From: Brumimicrobium sp964346075
Lineage (GTDB): Bacteria; Bacteroidota; Bacteroidia; Flavobacteriales_D; Crocinitomicaceae
DNA: 14,225 nt
Direction of reading: 5' to 3'
NCBI GenBank assembly: GCA_964346075.1
Contig: CAYFTH010000080.1
Span: 1-14,225, forward strand
The notes beneath the pieces were generated by a model. That model was not told where the DNA came from and did no database searches. It saw only the letters and a list, made by a program, of their open reading frames with translations. Numbering within the stretch: position 1 is the first letter of the stretch; the number at the start of each line of letters is the position of its first letter. Position numbers and translations under genes: made by a program. Positions 7,431-14,225 of this stretch are shown one piece after another.

Positions 7431-8483
7431 TTAGTATTCTTTGATAAATGGATAATCTTCGGTCTTGTAGACATCTTTATAAAGCTCTTCAGGCTCAGGG
7501 TATGGAGCATTTTCAGCGTATTCAATAGCTTCTTTTACTTCGTTCCCAACCCAATCCTGAACTTCTTTAAGTTCGTCTTCTTTCAAGAACTTATGATCCT
7601 TAATGATTTTGAGGCACTGCTCAATTGGGTCCTTTGATTGATACTCTTTGACCTCTTCTTTAGTACGGTATTTTTGAGGGTCAGACATAGAGTGTCCTTT
7701 GTAGCGATATGTTCTGATATCCAATAAAGTTGGACCTTCGCCTTTTCTTGCGCGTTCAGCAGCCATCTCAACAGCATCGTGAACTTCTTCGGGAGACATT
7801 CCGTCAACAGAATAAGCAGGCATTTCATAGGAAGAACCTAGTTTTGATAAATCCATCACATTTGTGGTTCTCTCAACAGAAGTTCCCATCGCATAGTGAT
7901 TATTTTCAACCATAAATACTGCGGGAACTTTCCAGAGCATTGCCATGTTAAATGTTTCGTGAAGAGCACCTTGACGAGCAGCACCGTCTCCAAAAGAAAC
8001 GTAAACAACCTTGTCTGAACCTTTGTATTTTTCAGCAAACGCTATCCCTGCACCCATTGGAATTTGGGCTCCCACAATACCGTGACCACCGTAAAATCCT
8101 TTTTCCTTGTCGAAAAAGTGCATAGAGCCGCCCTTTCCTTTTGATACGCCATCTTGTCGTCCGTAGAGTTCTGCCATTAATTTACGAACATCAGTGCCCA
8201 AACCGATGGGATGTGCGTGATCGCGATACGCCGTAATATGAATATCATCTTTCTGACTCGCACTTACTGTACCTGCTACGACAGCTTCTTGTCCAATATA
8301 CAGATGGCAAAACCCGCCAAACTTTTGCTGGATGTAAAGTTGTCCCGCTTTTTCTTCAAATTTACGCATCAAAAGCATATCCTTATACCATTTGATATAC
8401 GTTTCCTTCGGGAATTTTAATTTATTTGAAGACTTTCCTTTTCGGGTCGTCTTTTTCGGCTTCTGTGATGATTTTGCTGCCAT
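7431..8483 (-). CDS. pdhA: Pyruvate dehydrogenase E1 component, alpha subunit
   Basis: E1-alpha, with E1-beta, decarboxylates pyruvate using thiamine diphosphate and passes the acetyl unit to lipoyl-E2. The 350-residue protein begins with a basic tail of about 22 residues, then has MLLMRKFEEKAGQLYIQQK (36-54) and FCHLYIGQEA (58-67). The thiamine-diphosphate motif runs from GDG (165-167) to NN (194-195) with the expected spacing. The loop RYKGHSMSDP (260-269) matches the regulatory-loop region of E1-alpha proteins. The E1-beta gene is not adjacent and must lie elsewhere, which is usual for this gene order in Flavobacteriales. It is the first gene of a two-gene unit with the E2 gene and has its own promoter-like element upstream. 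Confidence 0.95.
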   Translation of the reverse strand: MAAKSSQKPKKTTRKGKSSNKLKFPKETYIKWYKDMLLMRKFEEKAGQLYIQQKFGGFCHLYIGQEAVVAGTVSASQKDDIHITAYRDHAHPIGLGTDVRKLMAELYGRQDGVSKGKGGSMHFFDKEKGFYGGHGIVGAQIPMGAGIAFAEKYKGSDKVVYVSFGDGAARQGALHETFNMAMLWKVPAVFMVENNHYAMGTSVERTTNVMDLSKLGSSYEMPAYSVDGMSPEEVHDAVEMAAERARKGEGPTLLDIRTYRYKGHSMSDPQKYRTKEEVKEYQSKDPIEQCLKIIKDHKFLKEDELKEVQDWVGNEVKEAIEYAENAPYPEPEELYKDVYKTEDYPFIKEY

Positions 8484-8509
8484 TCTGTAATCTCTTTAGT
8501 TCAATGTGA

Positions 8510-8537
8510 CAAATATAGAATTTTATTTATTTGCAAT
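8510..8537 (-). promoter_or_regulatory. Promoter of the pdhA-pdhC operon
   Basis: On the minus strand TATATTTG (8517-8510) fits the -7 consensus TAnnTTTG exactly, 26 nt before the pdhA start codon. ATTG (8537-8534), 16 nt upstream, is a near match to the -33 TTTG at slightly short spacing. It sits in the 81-nt gap after the cytidine deaminase gene, so pdhA can be expressed independently of cdd. Confidence 0.6.
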
Positions 8538-8564
8538 GGGATTCGATAAATACATTTTCTGTCG

Positions 8565-9035
8565 CTATGTACCAAAACTAAATGGTAGTAAGTGAGCAAC
8601 ACTCGAAACGATCAAAATGTTTCCGACCTGATTTTGCATGATGATTTCGAAAGGTTCGGCTTGGCGTTCAGTGTATTCCGCCATGACCTGTCTGCAACTC
8701 CCACAAGGCGACAGCATGCGATGAGGGTCTACGAGATTGCCAGAACCAGCGATAGCGATACGCAAGATTGTTTTATCGGAGTGAACGGCTCCAAAATGGA
8801 AAAGGGCTGTGCGCTCAGCGCATAATCCTGACGGATAGGCTTTGTTTTCTTGATTATTACCGTGGACAACTGTCCCGTCGTTTAGTATTAATGCCGCTCC
8901 GACACTAAATTGAGAGTAAGGGGCATAGGCTTTTTCGCGTGCTCGTTCGGCCTCTTGTATCGCTTTGACCTGTTCTTCAGTAAGAGTCGAACGATCATCA
9001 TGTGTGTCGTAAGTGAAAGTAAAGCTGTTTTCCAT
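8565..9035 (-). CDS. cdd: Cytidine deaminase
   Basis: Cdd hydrolyses cytidine and deoxycytidine to uridine and deoxyuridine in pyrimidine salvage. The 156-residue size fits the small tetrameric zinc enzymes. The zinc and catalytic residues are all present: CAE (C72, E74) and PCGSCRQ (C111, C114). The substrate-binding region AYAPYSQFSVGAAL (36-49) is typical. It lies upstream of the pyruvate dehydrogenase genes on the same strand, an arrangement I recall from many Flavobacteriales genomes. The C-terminus (LPFSFGT) resembles the usual LLPxxFG end, so the gene is complete. Confidence 0.95.
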   Translation of the reverse strand: MENSFTFTYDTHDDRSTLTEEQVKAIQEAERAREKAYAPYSQFSVGAALILNDGTVVHGNNQENKAYPSGLCAERTALFHFGAVHSDKTILRIAIAGSGNLVDPHRMLSPCGSCRQVMAEYTERQAEPFEIIMQNQVGNILIVSSVAHLLPFSFGT

Positions 9036-9076
9036 GTTTTTTCAATCTCAGGGGCGTTCTTTCGTGCCCAGACCTA

Positions 9077-9107
9077 CGAAAATAAGAGTCTTATCGGTAT
9101 TGAGAAA
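9077..9107 (-). promoter_or_regulatory. Possible promoter of cdd
   Basis: On the minus strand TATTTTCG (9084-9077) is a one-mismatch -7 element and TTTC (9107-9104) a one-mismatch -33 element, separated by 19 nt, the usual Bacteroidota spacing. This would give a leader of roughly 35-40 nt before the cdd ATG. Both boxes are imperfect, so the call rests mainly on spacing. Confidence 0.35.
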
Positions 9108-9186
9108 GAAAAAGTGTCATGAAAACGTTGAATTGTGTTCAAATCATAACAATGTGCTATCGAGACTTGGACTTAGCGTGCGCGTG

Positions 9187-9444
9187 CTAGGCAAGTTTCT
9201 GCTCTTTCTGAGCTACTTTTTCGACGCGAATACCTCGAGCATCTTTCAAACGCAGACTGATAGCGAAATCATTCAACCGGATAGCGATAGGGTCGCCAAA
9301 AGGAGAAATGGATCGAATTTCAAAAAAAGTGCCGGGTGTCAACCCCATTTCGATAAGACGTTGGGTATGCGGTCCATTTTCTATTTCAGTAATGATTCCA
9401 CCTTCTCCTTTTCTAAGTTCAATGATGCTTTTCGTATTTGCCAT
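9187..9444 (-). CDS. FeoA-family protein
   Basis: This 85-residue protein matches the SH3-like FeoA domain along nearly its whole length: a start of the type L.KGEGGIITEI (10-20), then the hallmark QRLIEMGLTPGTFFEI (28-43), SPFGDPIAIRL (47-57) and a final ISLRLKDARGIRVE (62-75). FeoA is a small cytosolic partner of the ferrous-iron transporter FeoB. No FeoB follows: the next gene downstream on this strand, 151 nt away, is cytidine deaminase. It may serve a distant FeoB or another role, so I give no firm symbol. A promoter-like sequence ends only 4 nt before its ATG. Confidence 0.85.
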   Translation of the reverse strand: MANTKSIIELRKGEGGIITEIENGPHTQRLIEMGLTPGTFFEIRSISPFGDPIAIRLNDFAISLRLKDARGIRVEKVAQKEQKLA

Positions 9445-9448
9445 GCGA

Positions 9449-9480
9449 CAAATTTATTTTAAAACAGGAAACTTCACAAT
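9449..9480 (-). promoter_or_regulatory. Promoter of the FeoA-family gene
   Basis: On the minus strand TAAATTTG (9456-9449) fits the -7 element exactly and ATTG (9480-9477) is a near -33 match, 20 nt apart. The start codon of the FeoA-like gene begins 4 nt after the -7 box, so the transcript would start at or almost at the ATG, giving a leaderless mRNA. Confidence 0.45.
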
Positions 9481-9879
9481 ACCTAAAAGTAGGTATTTAG
9501 AATTGGTCCAATTAAAATCTGTAGGAAAACGCACTGTAATCTGTCATACTTTGGAAGATTAAGTGCATGGTTGTGGTATCGTCGAAAATTCAAGAATAAA
9601 GCTGTTTTTCCTGAACCTTTAAATGTAATACGACAAGATGAAACGCATTTTCTTGTTTGCACTATGGTAATAGCGAGTAACGATTTCAGTTTTTGAAGGA
9701 AAATAAAAATGGATCACTACATAATACAAATCGTACTCACAAAATCGGGGTTAAAATCATGTTAAGTAGCATTATCAACAGCATCTCCTAGTCAGGGAGT
9801 TAGTTTGTTTTATGTAAAAGGCGTCAGCGTCAAAGCCAACCTTTTCAGTAATTCAAACGTTATACATCCAAAGAGAGGC
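9463..9879. other. Gene-poor interval between FeoA-like gene and the 118-aa ORF
   Basis: About 420 bases with no convincing protein. The right-hand part of the feoA promoter occupies its first 18 bases. A short plus-strand reading frame at 9638-9670 begins like a signal peptide (MKRIFLFALW) and stops after ten residues. A weak CTCC/GGAG inverted repeat lies near 9785-9798. Neither is enough to call a gene, an RNA or a terminator. Confidence 0.5.
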
Positions 9880-10236
9880 ATGAAATCTAAAAACATTAAA
9901 TCGTTGAATAGCGCTGTTTTTGTGATGCGTCATTTCGTGGAATTGAGCGCCAAGCTTTTGCCTTATTATGAACAGATAACCAGAAGTGAACCGCACAGCA
10001 TCGATAAACTTTCTGAAAAGAATAAAATTGATGTGGTTTATCAGACAAATCATGTGAATGCGAATACGAGTAAATTCTTATTGGGTTCAGATATTGTTGT
10101 GCTTATTCACAAATTATATAACGTATTACAAAATAGAGGTGAGCACAGCGAGAAAGAAGTCAACGAGTACCTTACAGCCTTCAAAAAGGAGCACCGTCGT
10201 CTGAAAAAGAATTGGTATCAAACTTTAATGAATTAG
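9880..10236 (+). CDS. Hypothetical protein, 118 residues
   Basis: I do not recognise a family. The ATG at 9880 is preceded by AAAGAGAGG, a purine-rich stretch that could serve as ribosome binding site; a TTG at 9805 in the same frame would add 25 unlikely residues. The product is basic (many K and R, especially the first 10 and last 20 residues), has no signal peptide or transmembrane segment, and looks mostly helical with one short hydrophobic stretch (LLGSDIVVLIHKLYNVL, about 67-83). It has no cysteine. The tail KKEHRRLKKNW is strongly positive, which could suit nucleic-acid binding, but that is only suggestive. It stands alone between the FeoA-like gene and queE, both of which have their own promoters, so it is not in an obvious operon. 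Confidence 0.5.
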   Translation: MKSKNIKSLNSAVFVMRHFVELSAKLLPYYEQITRSEPHSIDKLSEKNKIDVVYQTNHVNANTSKFLLGSDIVVLIHKLYNVLQNRGEHSEKEVNEYLTAFKKEHRRLKKNWYQTLMN

Positions 10237-10381
10237 AGGAAGAATCACTTCAACCTGATCACGAACCACAGAAAATCGATGTCCCGTTGTGAAGTTTTGT
10301 TGTTATTGTCATTTCTACGGTTTCATCATTCCTTTTTTGTAAAATAACAAGCCTGTAGAGTTCAACTTCATAGCTTTTCAC

Positions 10382-10389
10382 TACCTTTG
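10382..10389 (+). promoter_or_regulatory. Promoter -7 element of queE operon
   Basis: TACCTTTG fits the -7 consensus TAnnTTTG exactly. It ends 6 nt before the ATG at 10396, so transcription should start at or within a few bases of the start codon. The -33 element is not clear. This element also argues against a TTG start at 10387, which would lie inside the promoter box. Confidence 0.5.
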
Positions 10390-10395
10390 AATATC

Positions 10396-11019
10396 ATGAG
10401 TTCAGAAGTTAAGAAAAGCATAGAGAAATGGCCTGTCATGGAGGCGTTTTACACCATACAGGGTGAAGGTGCCCACAGTGGTCATCCAGCATACTTTATC
10501 CGAACAGGCGGTTGTGATGTTGGCTGCGTTTGGTGTGATGTCAAAGAAAGCTGGGACGCTACAAAACATTCCGAAACATCACTCAATGAACTGCTGGATG
10601 GTGTTGATCAAAGTGCTCCAAACTTCGTGGTGCTGACGGGTGGAGAGCCAGCGATGTATGATCTTTCATCACTTATAGAAGCTCTTCAGTTGAGAAACAT
10701 AGAAGTAGCCATCGAAACCTCGGGATGTTATCCTTTACACGGGACAGTTGATTGGTACTGTTTTTCTCCAAAAAAGTTTAAGGCACCTGTGGAAGAGGCT
10801 TACGAAAGGGCTGATGAATTAAAAGTCGTAGTCTTTAATCAAAGTGATTTTGAATGGGCTGAAAAACATGCTGCCAAGGTAAGTTCAGCCTGTCGCTTGT
10901 TTTTGCAACCCGAATGGTCAAAAGAGGAGCAAAATTTGCCCTCAATTATTGAATATGTTAAACGAAACCCGAAATGGAGTATTTCGTTGCAGACGCATAA
11001 ATACATGAATATCCCTTAG
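10396..11019 (+). CDS. queE: 7-carboxy-7-deazaguanine synthase (radical SAM)
   Basis: QueE converts 6-carboxytetrahydropterin to 7-carboxy-7-deazaguanine, a step toward preQ0 and tRNA queuosine. The 207-residue protein has the substrate segment FYTIQGEG..SG (18-29), the radical-SAM cluster motif CDVGCVWC (C40, C44, C47; CX3CX2C) and TGGEP (81-85), a SAM-binding motif. The C-terminus QTHKYMNIP matches the typical QxHKxxxIP end. I use the ATG at 10396 because a TTG three codons upstream overlaps the promoter -7 box. It is the first gene of a run with the PorE-like lipoprotein 3 nt downstream. Other queuosine genes (queC, queD, queF) are not in the window. Confidence 0.93.
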   Translation: MSSEVKKSIEKWPVMEAFYTIQGEGAHSGHPAYFIRTGGCDVGCVWCDVKESWDATKHSETSLNELLDGVDQSAPNFVVLTGGEPAMYDLSSLIEALQLRNIEVAIETSGCYPLHGTVDWYCFSPKKFKAPVEEAYERADELKVVVFNQSDFEWAEKHAAKVSSACRLFLQPEWSKEEQNLPSIIEYVKRNPKWSISLQTHKYMNIP

Positions 11020-11022
11020 AAT

Positions 11023-13047
11023 ATGGTACGATTAATCGTTTTGTTTTTAGCTGCTATTGTAATGATGAATAGCTGTGCCACCAGTCAGGTTGAGTACTCC
11101 ACGAATAAGCGGAGAGCGATCAAATTTTATGAGGAAGCAAAAAAAGCACCCCGTGAGAATATTGATATGTCAACAGGGCGTCCTGATTTTGAGTCGGGTA
11201 TCGAATTGCTTCAGAAAGCGATCGATAAAGATGATGAATTTTTGGAGGCCCATCAGTTGCTTGGAGAATTTTATTCTAAATCGGGGCAGACCGAAAAAGC
11301 CGTGAAACATTTTAAACGGGCACTAGAAATTCGTCCTTCGGATCATTTGAATGGAATGGTTTACGTAATGATAGGTGAACTTCAGATTAGTAATAAGGAA
11401 TTTGATGATGCCATTGCATACTTTGATAAAGTGCTGCAGTCAAACAATCGGTCAATGTCCAAATATGCAGTAGAAGCAGCGAGAGAATTGAAGACGAATG
11501 CGGAATTTGCAAAAAAATCCATGGAAAACCCCACGCCCTTTGAACCGAAAAATATCGGGCCCAGCATAAATACTGAGTACCCTGAATATTTCCCGACGCT
11601 GACGGTAGATGGTCGCACCTTGTTGTTTACGCGCGAAATACCCAATAATGACGGTCGACCGCGTGGACAAGAAGATTTTTTCGTTTCGCATTTGAGCGAT
11701 AAAAATAGATGGACGAAAGCAGAACCGATGCCTCGAAACATCAATACTTCTCAAAATGAGGGAGCCCCTACAATTTCCGCCGATGGAAGAACCCTGATAT
11801 TTGTAGCTTGTGCTGACAAAACGGGTCGAGACTATGGTCCGAACAGAAATGGTAGGGGGAGTTGTGATTTATTTGTGACAAAACGATTGGGCAAACAATG
11901 GTTAGATCCCCAGAATTTGCCAGGTATGATCAATACCTTTACCTGGGAATCGCAACCTTCTTTATCAGCAGATGGCAAAACGCTATACTTTGTCAGACGG
12001 GTTAAAAGCCGCGTTCGTGGACAGCGCAGGAGTGATATTTTTAAAAGTACGAAACAACCCGATGGTTCCTGGGGTAAGCCTGAACCGCTGCCTATGAATA
12101 TTAATACGAAAGCCCGTGAGACCTCGGTACTCATTCATCCTGACGGACAAACGATGTACTTTTCATCCAATGGTCATGTTGGTATGGGGGGGATTGATAT
12201 CTATGTTTCGCGAAAAGACCCTTTAGGTAACTGGGGCGATCCGATCAACCTGGGCTATCCGATTAATACCGAAAACAACGAAAACTCTTTACTCGTGGGG
12301 CCTGATGGTGAAATTGCATTTTTTGCTTCTGACCGTCCTGGAGGTTATGGTGATTTGGATATTTATTATTTCGATTTACCCAAGGAATATCAACCTAAGA
12401 AGACACTTCACTTCGAAGGACAAGTATTTGATGCGATTTCGCAAAAACCTTTAGAGGGGAAATTTGAGCTCATTGATGTATCGACGGGAGAACAAGTAGT
12501 GCAATCGAGTGCAGACCCCGTTTCGGGTGAATTTATGGTGGCCTTACCTACTGGAAGAGAGTATGCCTTGAACGTTTCTTACCCTGGTTATGCTTTTTTC
12601 TCGAAGAATTTTGATATGAAATCGGATAATGGAAAAGCTGTTCACATGGACGTGCCATTGATTCCAATAACAGACGATCAACCCATTCAATTGGCCAACG
12701 TATTCTTCGATTTAGATAAATCTACCTTGCGTGAAGCGTCTCACGTCGAACTGAATAAATTGGTGGAATTTCTGGAAAAACATCCTGAATTACGCATCGA
12801 AATTGGCGGTCATACAGATACGCGGGGGAATGATGAGGCGAATATGACGCTTTCGAGAAATCGAGCAAAGTCTGTGCGTGACTATCTCGTAGAACAAGGC
12901 TTAGCACAAGCACGACTTGAATACAAAGGGTATGGAGAAACGCAGCCCATCCATACTGATGAAGAGATTGCTGAGCTTGAAAGTGAAGATGAGCGAGAGG
13001 CAGCGCATCAAGAAAATCGAAGAACTGAATACAAAATAATGAAATGA
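11023..13047 (+). CDS. PorE-like lipoprotein: TPR, PD40 propeller, CRD and OmpA domains
   Basis: This 674-residue protein is likely an outer-membrane or periplasmic lipoprotein: a short signal sequence ends in MMNSC (lipidated C18). Then come TPR repeats (about 55-165), PD40 beta-propeller repeats (about 185-455, repeated phrases of the type SADGRTLIF, SADGKTLYF, HPDGQTMYF and GPDGEIAFF), a carboxypeptidase-regulatory-like beta-sandwich (about 463-545) and an OmpA C-terminal peptidoglycan-binding domain (about 555-674). In the OmpA domain the diaminopimelate-binding pair is kept at D599 and R614, 15 residues apart as in known OmpA domains. This domain order is that of PorE, a T9SS protein that anchors the secretion complex to peptidoglycan. 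Other PD40-OmpA proteins of Bacteroidota share parts of it, so the PorE name is probable rather than proven. The stop codon overlaps the next start by 4 nt. Confidence 0.85.
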   Translation: MVRLIVLFLAAIVMMNSCATSQVEYSTNKRRAIKFYEEAKKAPRENIDMSTGRPDFESGIELLQKAIDKDDEFLEAHQLLGEFYSKSGQTEKAVKHFKRALEIRPSDHLNGMVYVMIGELQISNKEFDDAIAYFDKVLQSNNRSMSKYAVEAARELKTNAEFAKKSMENPTPFEPKNIGPSINTEYPEYFPTLTVDGRTLLFTREIPNNDGRPRGQEDFFVSHLSDKNRWTKAEPMPRNINTSQNEGAPTISADGRTLIFVACADKTGRDYGPNRNGRGSCDLFVTKRLGKQWLDPQNLPGMINTFTWESQPSLSADGKTLYFVRRVKSRVRGQRRSDIFKSTKQPDGSWGKPEPLPMNINTKARETSVLIHPDGQTMYFSSNGHVGMGGIDIYVSRKDPLGNWGDPINLGYPINTENNENSLLVGPDGEIAFFASDRPGGYGDLDIYYFDLPKEYQPKKTLHFEGQVFDAISQKPLEGKFELIDVSTGEQVVQSSADPVSGEFMVALPTGREYALNVSYPGYAFFSKNFDMKSDNGKAVHMDVPLIPITDDQPIQLANVFFDLDKSTLREASHVELNKLVEFLEKHPELRIEIGGHTDTRGNDEANMTLSRNRAKSVRDYLVEQGLAQARLEYKGYGETQPIHTDEEIAELESEDEREAAHQENRRTEYKIMK

Positions 13048-14006
13048 TCCATCTTATTCGTTTGTTCCGACCAGTCAATTTGATTATAATAGCTGGTACG
13101 ATGTATAGTCTGGGAGCCTATTTTGATCAGGTAGTGCATCGTGGAAGTCAACTTGGTTGGTGGCAATCATTCGATTTTTTCTTGTTGGTACTTTCTACTG
13201 TGTTGATCGCTGCTGCGGGGAATATTATCAATGATTATTTTGATGTTCGTGCCGATCGTGTCAACCGTCCCGGGCGTCTTGTGATCACCAGGCATGTGAA
13301 ACGTCGTTGGGCGATAGTCCTCCACTGGACGCTTAATTTAATTGCATTTCTTATCGCAGCATATTTGAGCTATCGTAATCAAACCTTTTGGTATGTTTTT
13401 ATACACCTCTTTTCTATTAATTTATTATGGTTTTACTCCATGCAATTGAAACGAACACTTGTCATTGGTAATGTAGTGATAGCTTTGCTGACCAGCCTCG
13501 TTCCCGTTTTGGTAGGGATTTTCTATCACGAAAATGCGAATAGTGAGCTGCTCTCAGGAAACATATTTCCATTTGAACAAGTAGACTTACGGTCGTTTTT
13601 TATTATGTTTAGTATAAGTCTCGGTGTGTTTGCATTTCTGCTCAACTGGATTCGTGAGATCGTCAAAGACATTGAAGATATCGAGGGCGATCATGTAATT
13701 CGAGCGCGTACAATTCCAATCGTATACGGAGTTGCTCGCGCAAAAAACATCAGTTTACTTCTGATTTTGACCATAATGCTGATCTCGCTCGCGATAATTT
13801 ACGGTTACCAAAAAGGTTTTATATCAGAGTTATGGCCTTTCTCACCTTTAATATTGAGTGCTGTGACCTTGATTGCTGCAGCTGTCTTCTTATTTCGAAG
13901 CCAAGACAAAAAAGATGTTCGCTATACGAACATACTCATTAAAATTACAATGATCGTAGGTATGTTATTGCCACTTTTTTGGATCATCTTCGGATTTACA
14001 CAATAA
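13044..14006 (+). CDS. UbiA-family prenyltransferase
   Basis: This 320-residue integral membrane protein transfers a polyprenyl chain to an acceptor. Both aspartate-rich Mg-diphosphate motifs are present: NDYFDVRAD (63-71) and D209xxDxxxD216 in IVKDIEDIEGD. About eight to nine hydrophobic helices surround them. In Flavobacteriales the protein in this position next to maf is usually labelled geranylgeranylglycerol-phosphate geranylgeranyltransferase, but the real acceptor in these bacteria is uncertain and could be a quinone or lipid precursor. Its ATG overlaps the stop of the PorE-like gene (ATGA), indicating translational coupling, and maf follows after 18 nt. Confidence 0.9.
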   Translation: MIHLIRLFRPVNLIIIAGTMYSLGAYFDQVVHRGSQLGWWQSFDFFLLVLSTVLIAAAGNIINDYFDVRADRVNRPGRLVITRHVKRRWAIVLHWTLNLIAFLIAAYLSYRNQTFWYVFIHLFSINLLWFYSMQLKRTLVIGNVVIALLTSLVPVLVGIFYHENANSELLSGNIFPFEQVDLRSFFIMFSISLGVFAFLLNWIREIVKDIEDIEGDHVIRARTIPIVYGVARAKNISLLLILTIMLISLAIIYGYQKGFISELWPFSPLILSAVTLIAAAVFLFRSQDKKDVRYTNILIKITMIVGMLLPLFWIIFGFTQ

Positions 14007-14024
14007 CCATAGATAGTTTGATTT

Positions 14025-14225
14025 ATGTTTGATAAAAAAATTGTTTTAGGTTCAGCTTCACCACGTAGAAAACAACTATTGGAACAATTGGACGTACAAT
14101 GTGAGGTACGCAAAAAGGAAGTAGTGGAAGATTATCCAGCCACTTTATCTCCCCACGATGTCCCTGTTTATTTGTATCCCCCCGAGCAACCACATCTTTC
14201 CTAACCCCGCGAATTTGCTGACTTT
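14025..14225 (+). pseudogene. maf: Maf-like nucleotide pyrophosphatase, 5' part, interrupted and running off window
   Basis: The frame from the ATG at 14025 begins IVLGSASPRRKQLLEQLDV (6-24), the classical Maf N-terminus with the GSxSPRR motif, and goes on through EVRKKEVVEDYPATLSP. Maf proteins hydrolyse non-canonical or modified nucleoside triphosphates. After about codon 50 the agreement worsens: VYLYPPEQPHLS is followed by a TAA at 14202, and PREFADF then reads on in the same frame as expected for Maf. A C-rich stretch at 14178-14183 marks the spot where the reading departs from the family. This is either a damaged gene or poor sequence at a contig end; I cannot tell which. It would be the fourth gene of the queE run. 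Confidence 0.6.

Noticed and set aside
7065..7637. 190-residue plus-strand open frame
   Set aside because: It is antisense to the E2 linker and the E1-alpha 3' end, rich in F and V as expected from the complement of K/E-rich coding sequence.
9013..9462. 149-residue plus-strand open frame
   Set aside because: It overlaps the FeoA-like gene and the cdd start on the other strand and has no protein-like pattern.
9443..9562. 39-residue plus-strand ORF starting MRQIYFKTG
   Set aside because: It lies over the feoA start and promoter, has no recognisable features and no ribosome binding site.
9785..9810. CTCC/GGAG repeat followed by T-rich sequence
   Set aside because: Only four base pairs; not distinguishable from chance.
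10247..10300. Weak imperfect inverted repeat after the 118-residue ORF followed by TTTTGTTG
   Set aside because: The stem has a bulge and a loop of about 30 nt, too poor for a confident terminator.

Overview
The window looks like chromosomal DNA of a member of the Bacteroidota, most likely Flavobacteriales. The evidence is: a secreted protein ending in a type IX secretion (T9SS) sorting domain; a TPR/PD40/OmpA lipoprotein with the layout of T9SS PorE; an E1-alpha plus E2 pyruvate dehydrogenase pair downstream of cytidine deaminase; a UbiA-Maf gene pair; and several Bacteroidota-type promoters (TAnnTTTG) with no strong Shine-Dalgarno sequences. The genus cannot be decided from this sequence. 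Most genes are housekeeping, and I see no phage, insertion sequence, CRISPR array or RNA gene.

Left part (1-2546, all minus strand): a SulP-type anion transporter, a terminator hairpin, a TPMT-like methyltransferase, and the first 16 codons of a metallo-beta-lactamase-fold hydrolase. The likely common theme is sulfur handling. Divergent from it, 2703-3941 encodes a T9SS-exported protein, which converges on a DUF2490 protein (3958-4626, minus).

Centre (4627-5911, plus): a YbjQ/UPF0145 gene broken by one frameshift and one nonsense codon, an intact 45-residue membrane protein directly behind it, then nucleoside diphosphate kinase (ndk) with its own promoter and terminator.

Metabolic block (6021-9480, minus): a lone FeoA-type protein, cytidine deaminase, pyruvate dehydrogenase E1-alpha and E2, closed by a strong terminator. 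E1-alpha and E2 form an operon. E1-beta, E3 and FeoB are not present here.

Right part (9463-14225, plus): about 420 bases of sequence without a convincing gene, an unrecognised 118-residue protein, then a tight run of queE, a PorE-like lipoprotein, a UbiA prenyltransferase and maf. Gaps are 3 nt, a 4-nt overlap and 18 nt. The Maf frame stops early at 14202 near the window edge, either a true lesion or an assembly error.

I did not find strong evidence for a new multi-gene system. The best items for a second look are the YbjQ pseudogene with its intact small-protein partner, the queE/porE-like coupling, the promoters that nearly abut the queE and feoA start codons, and the orphan 118-residue protein.
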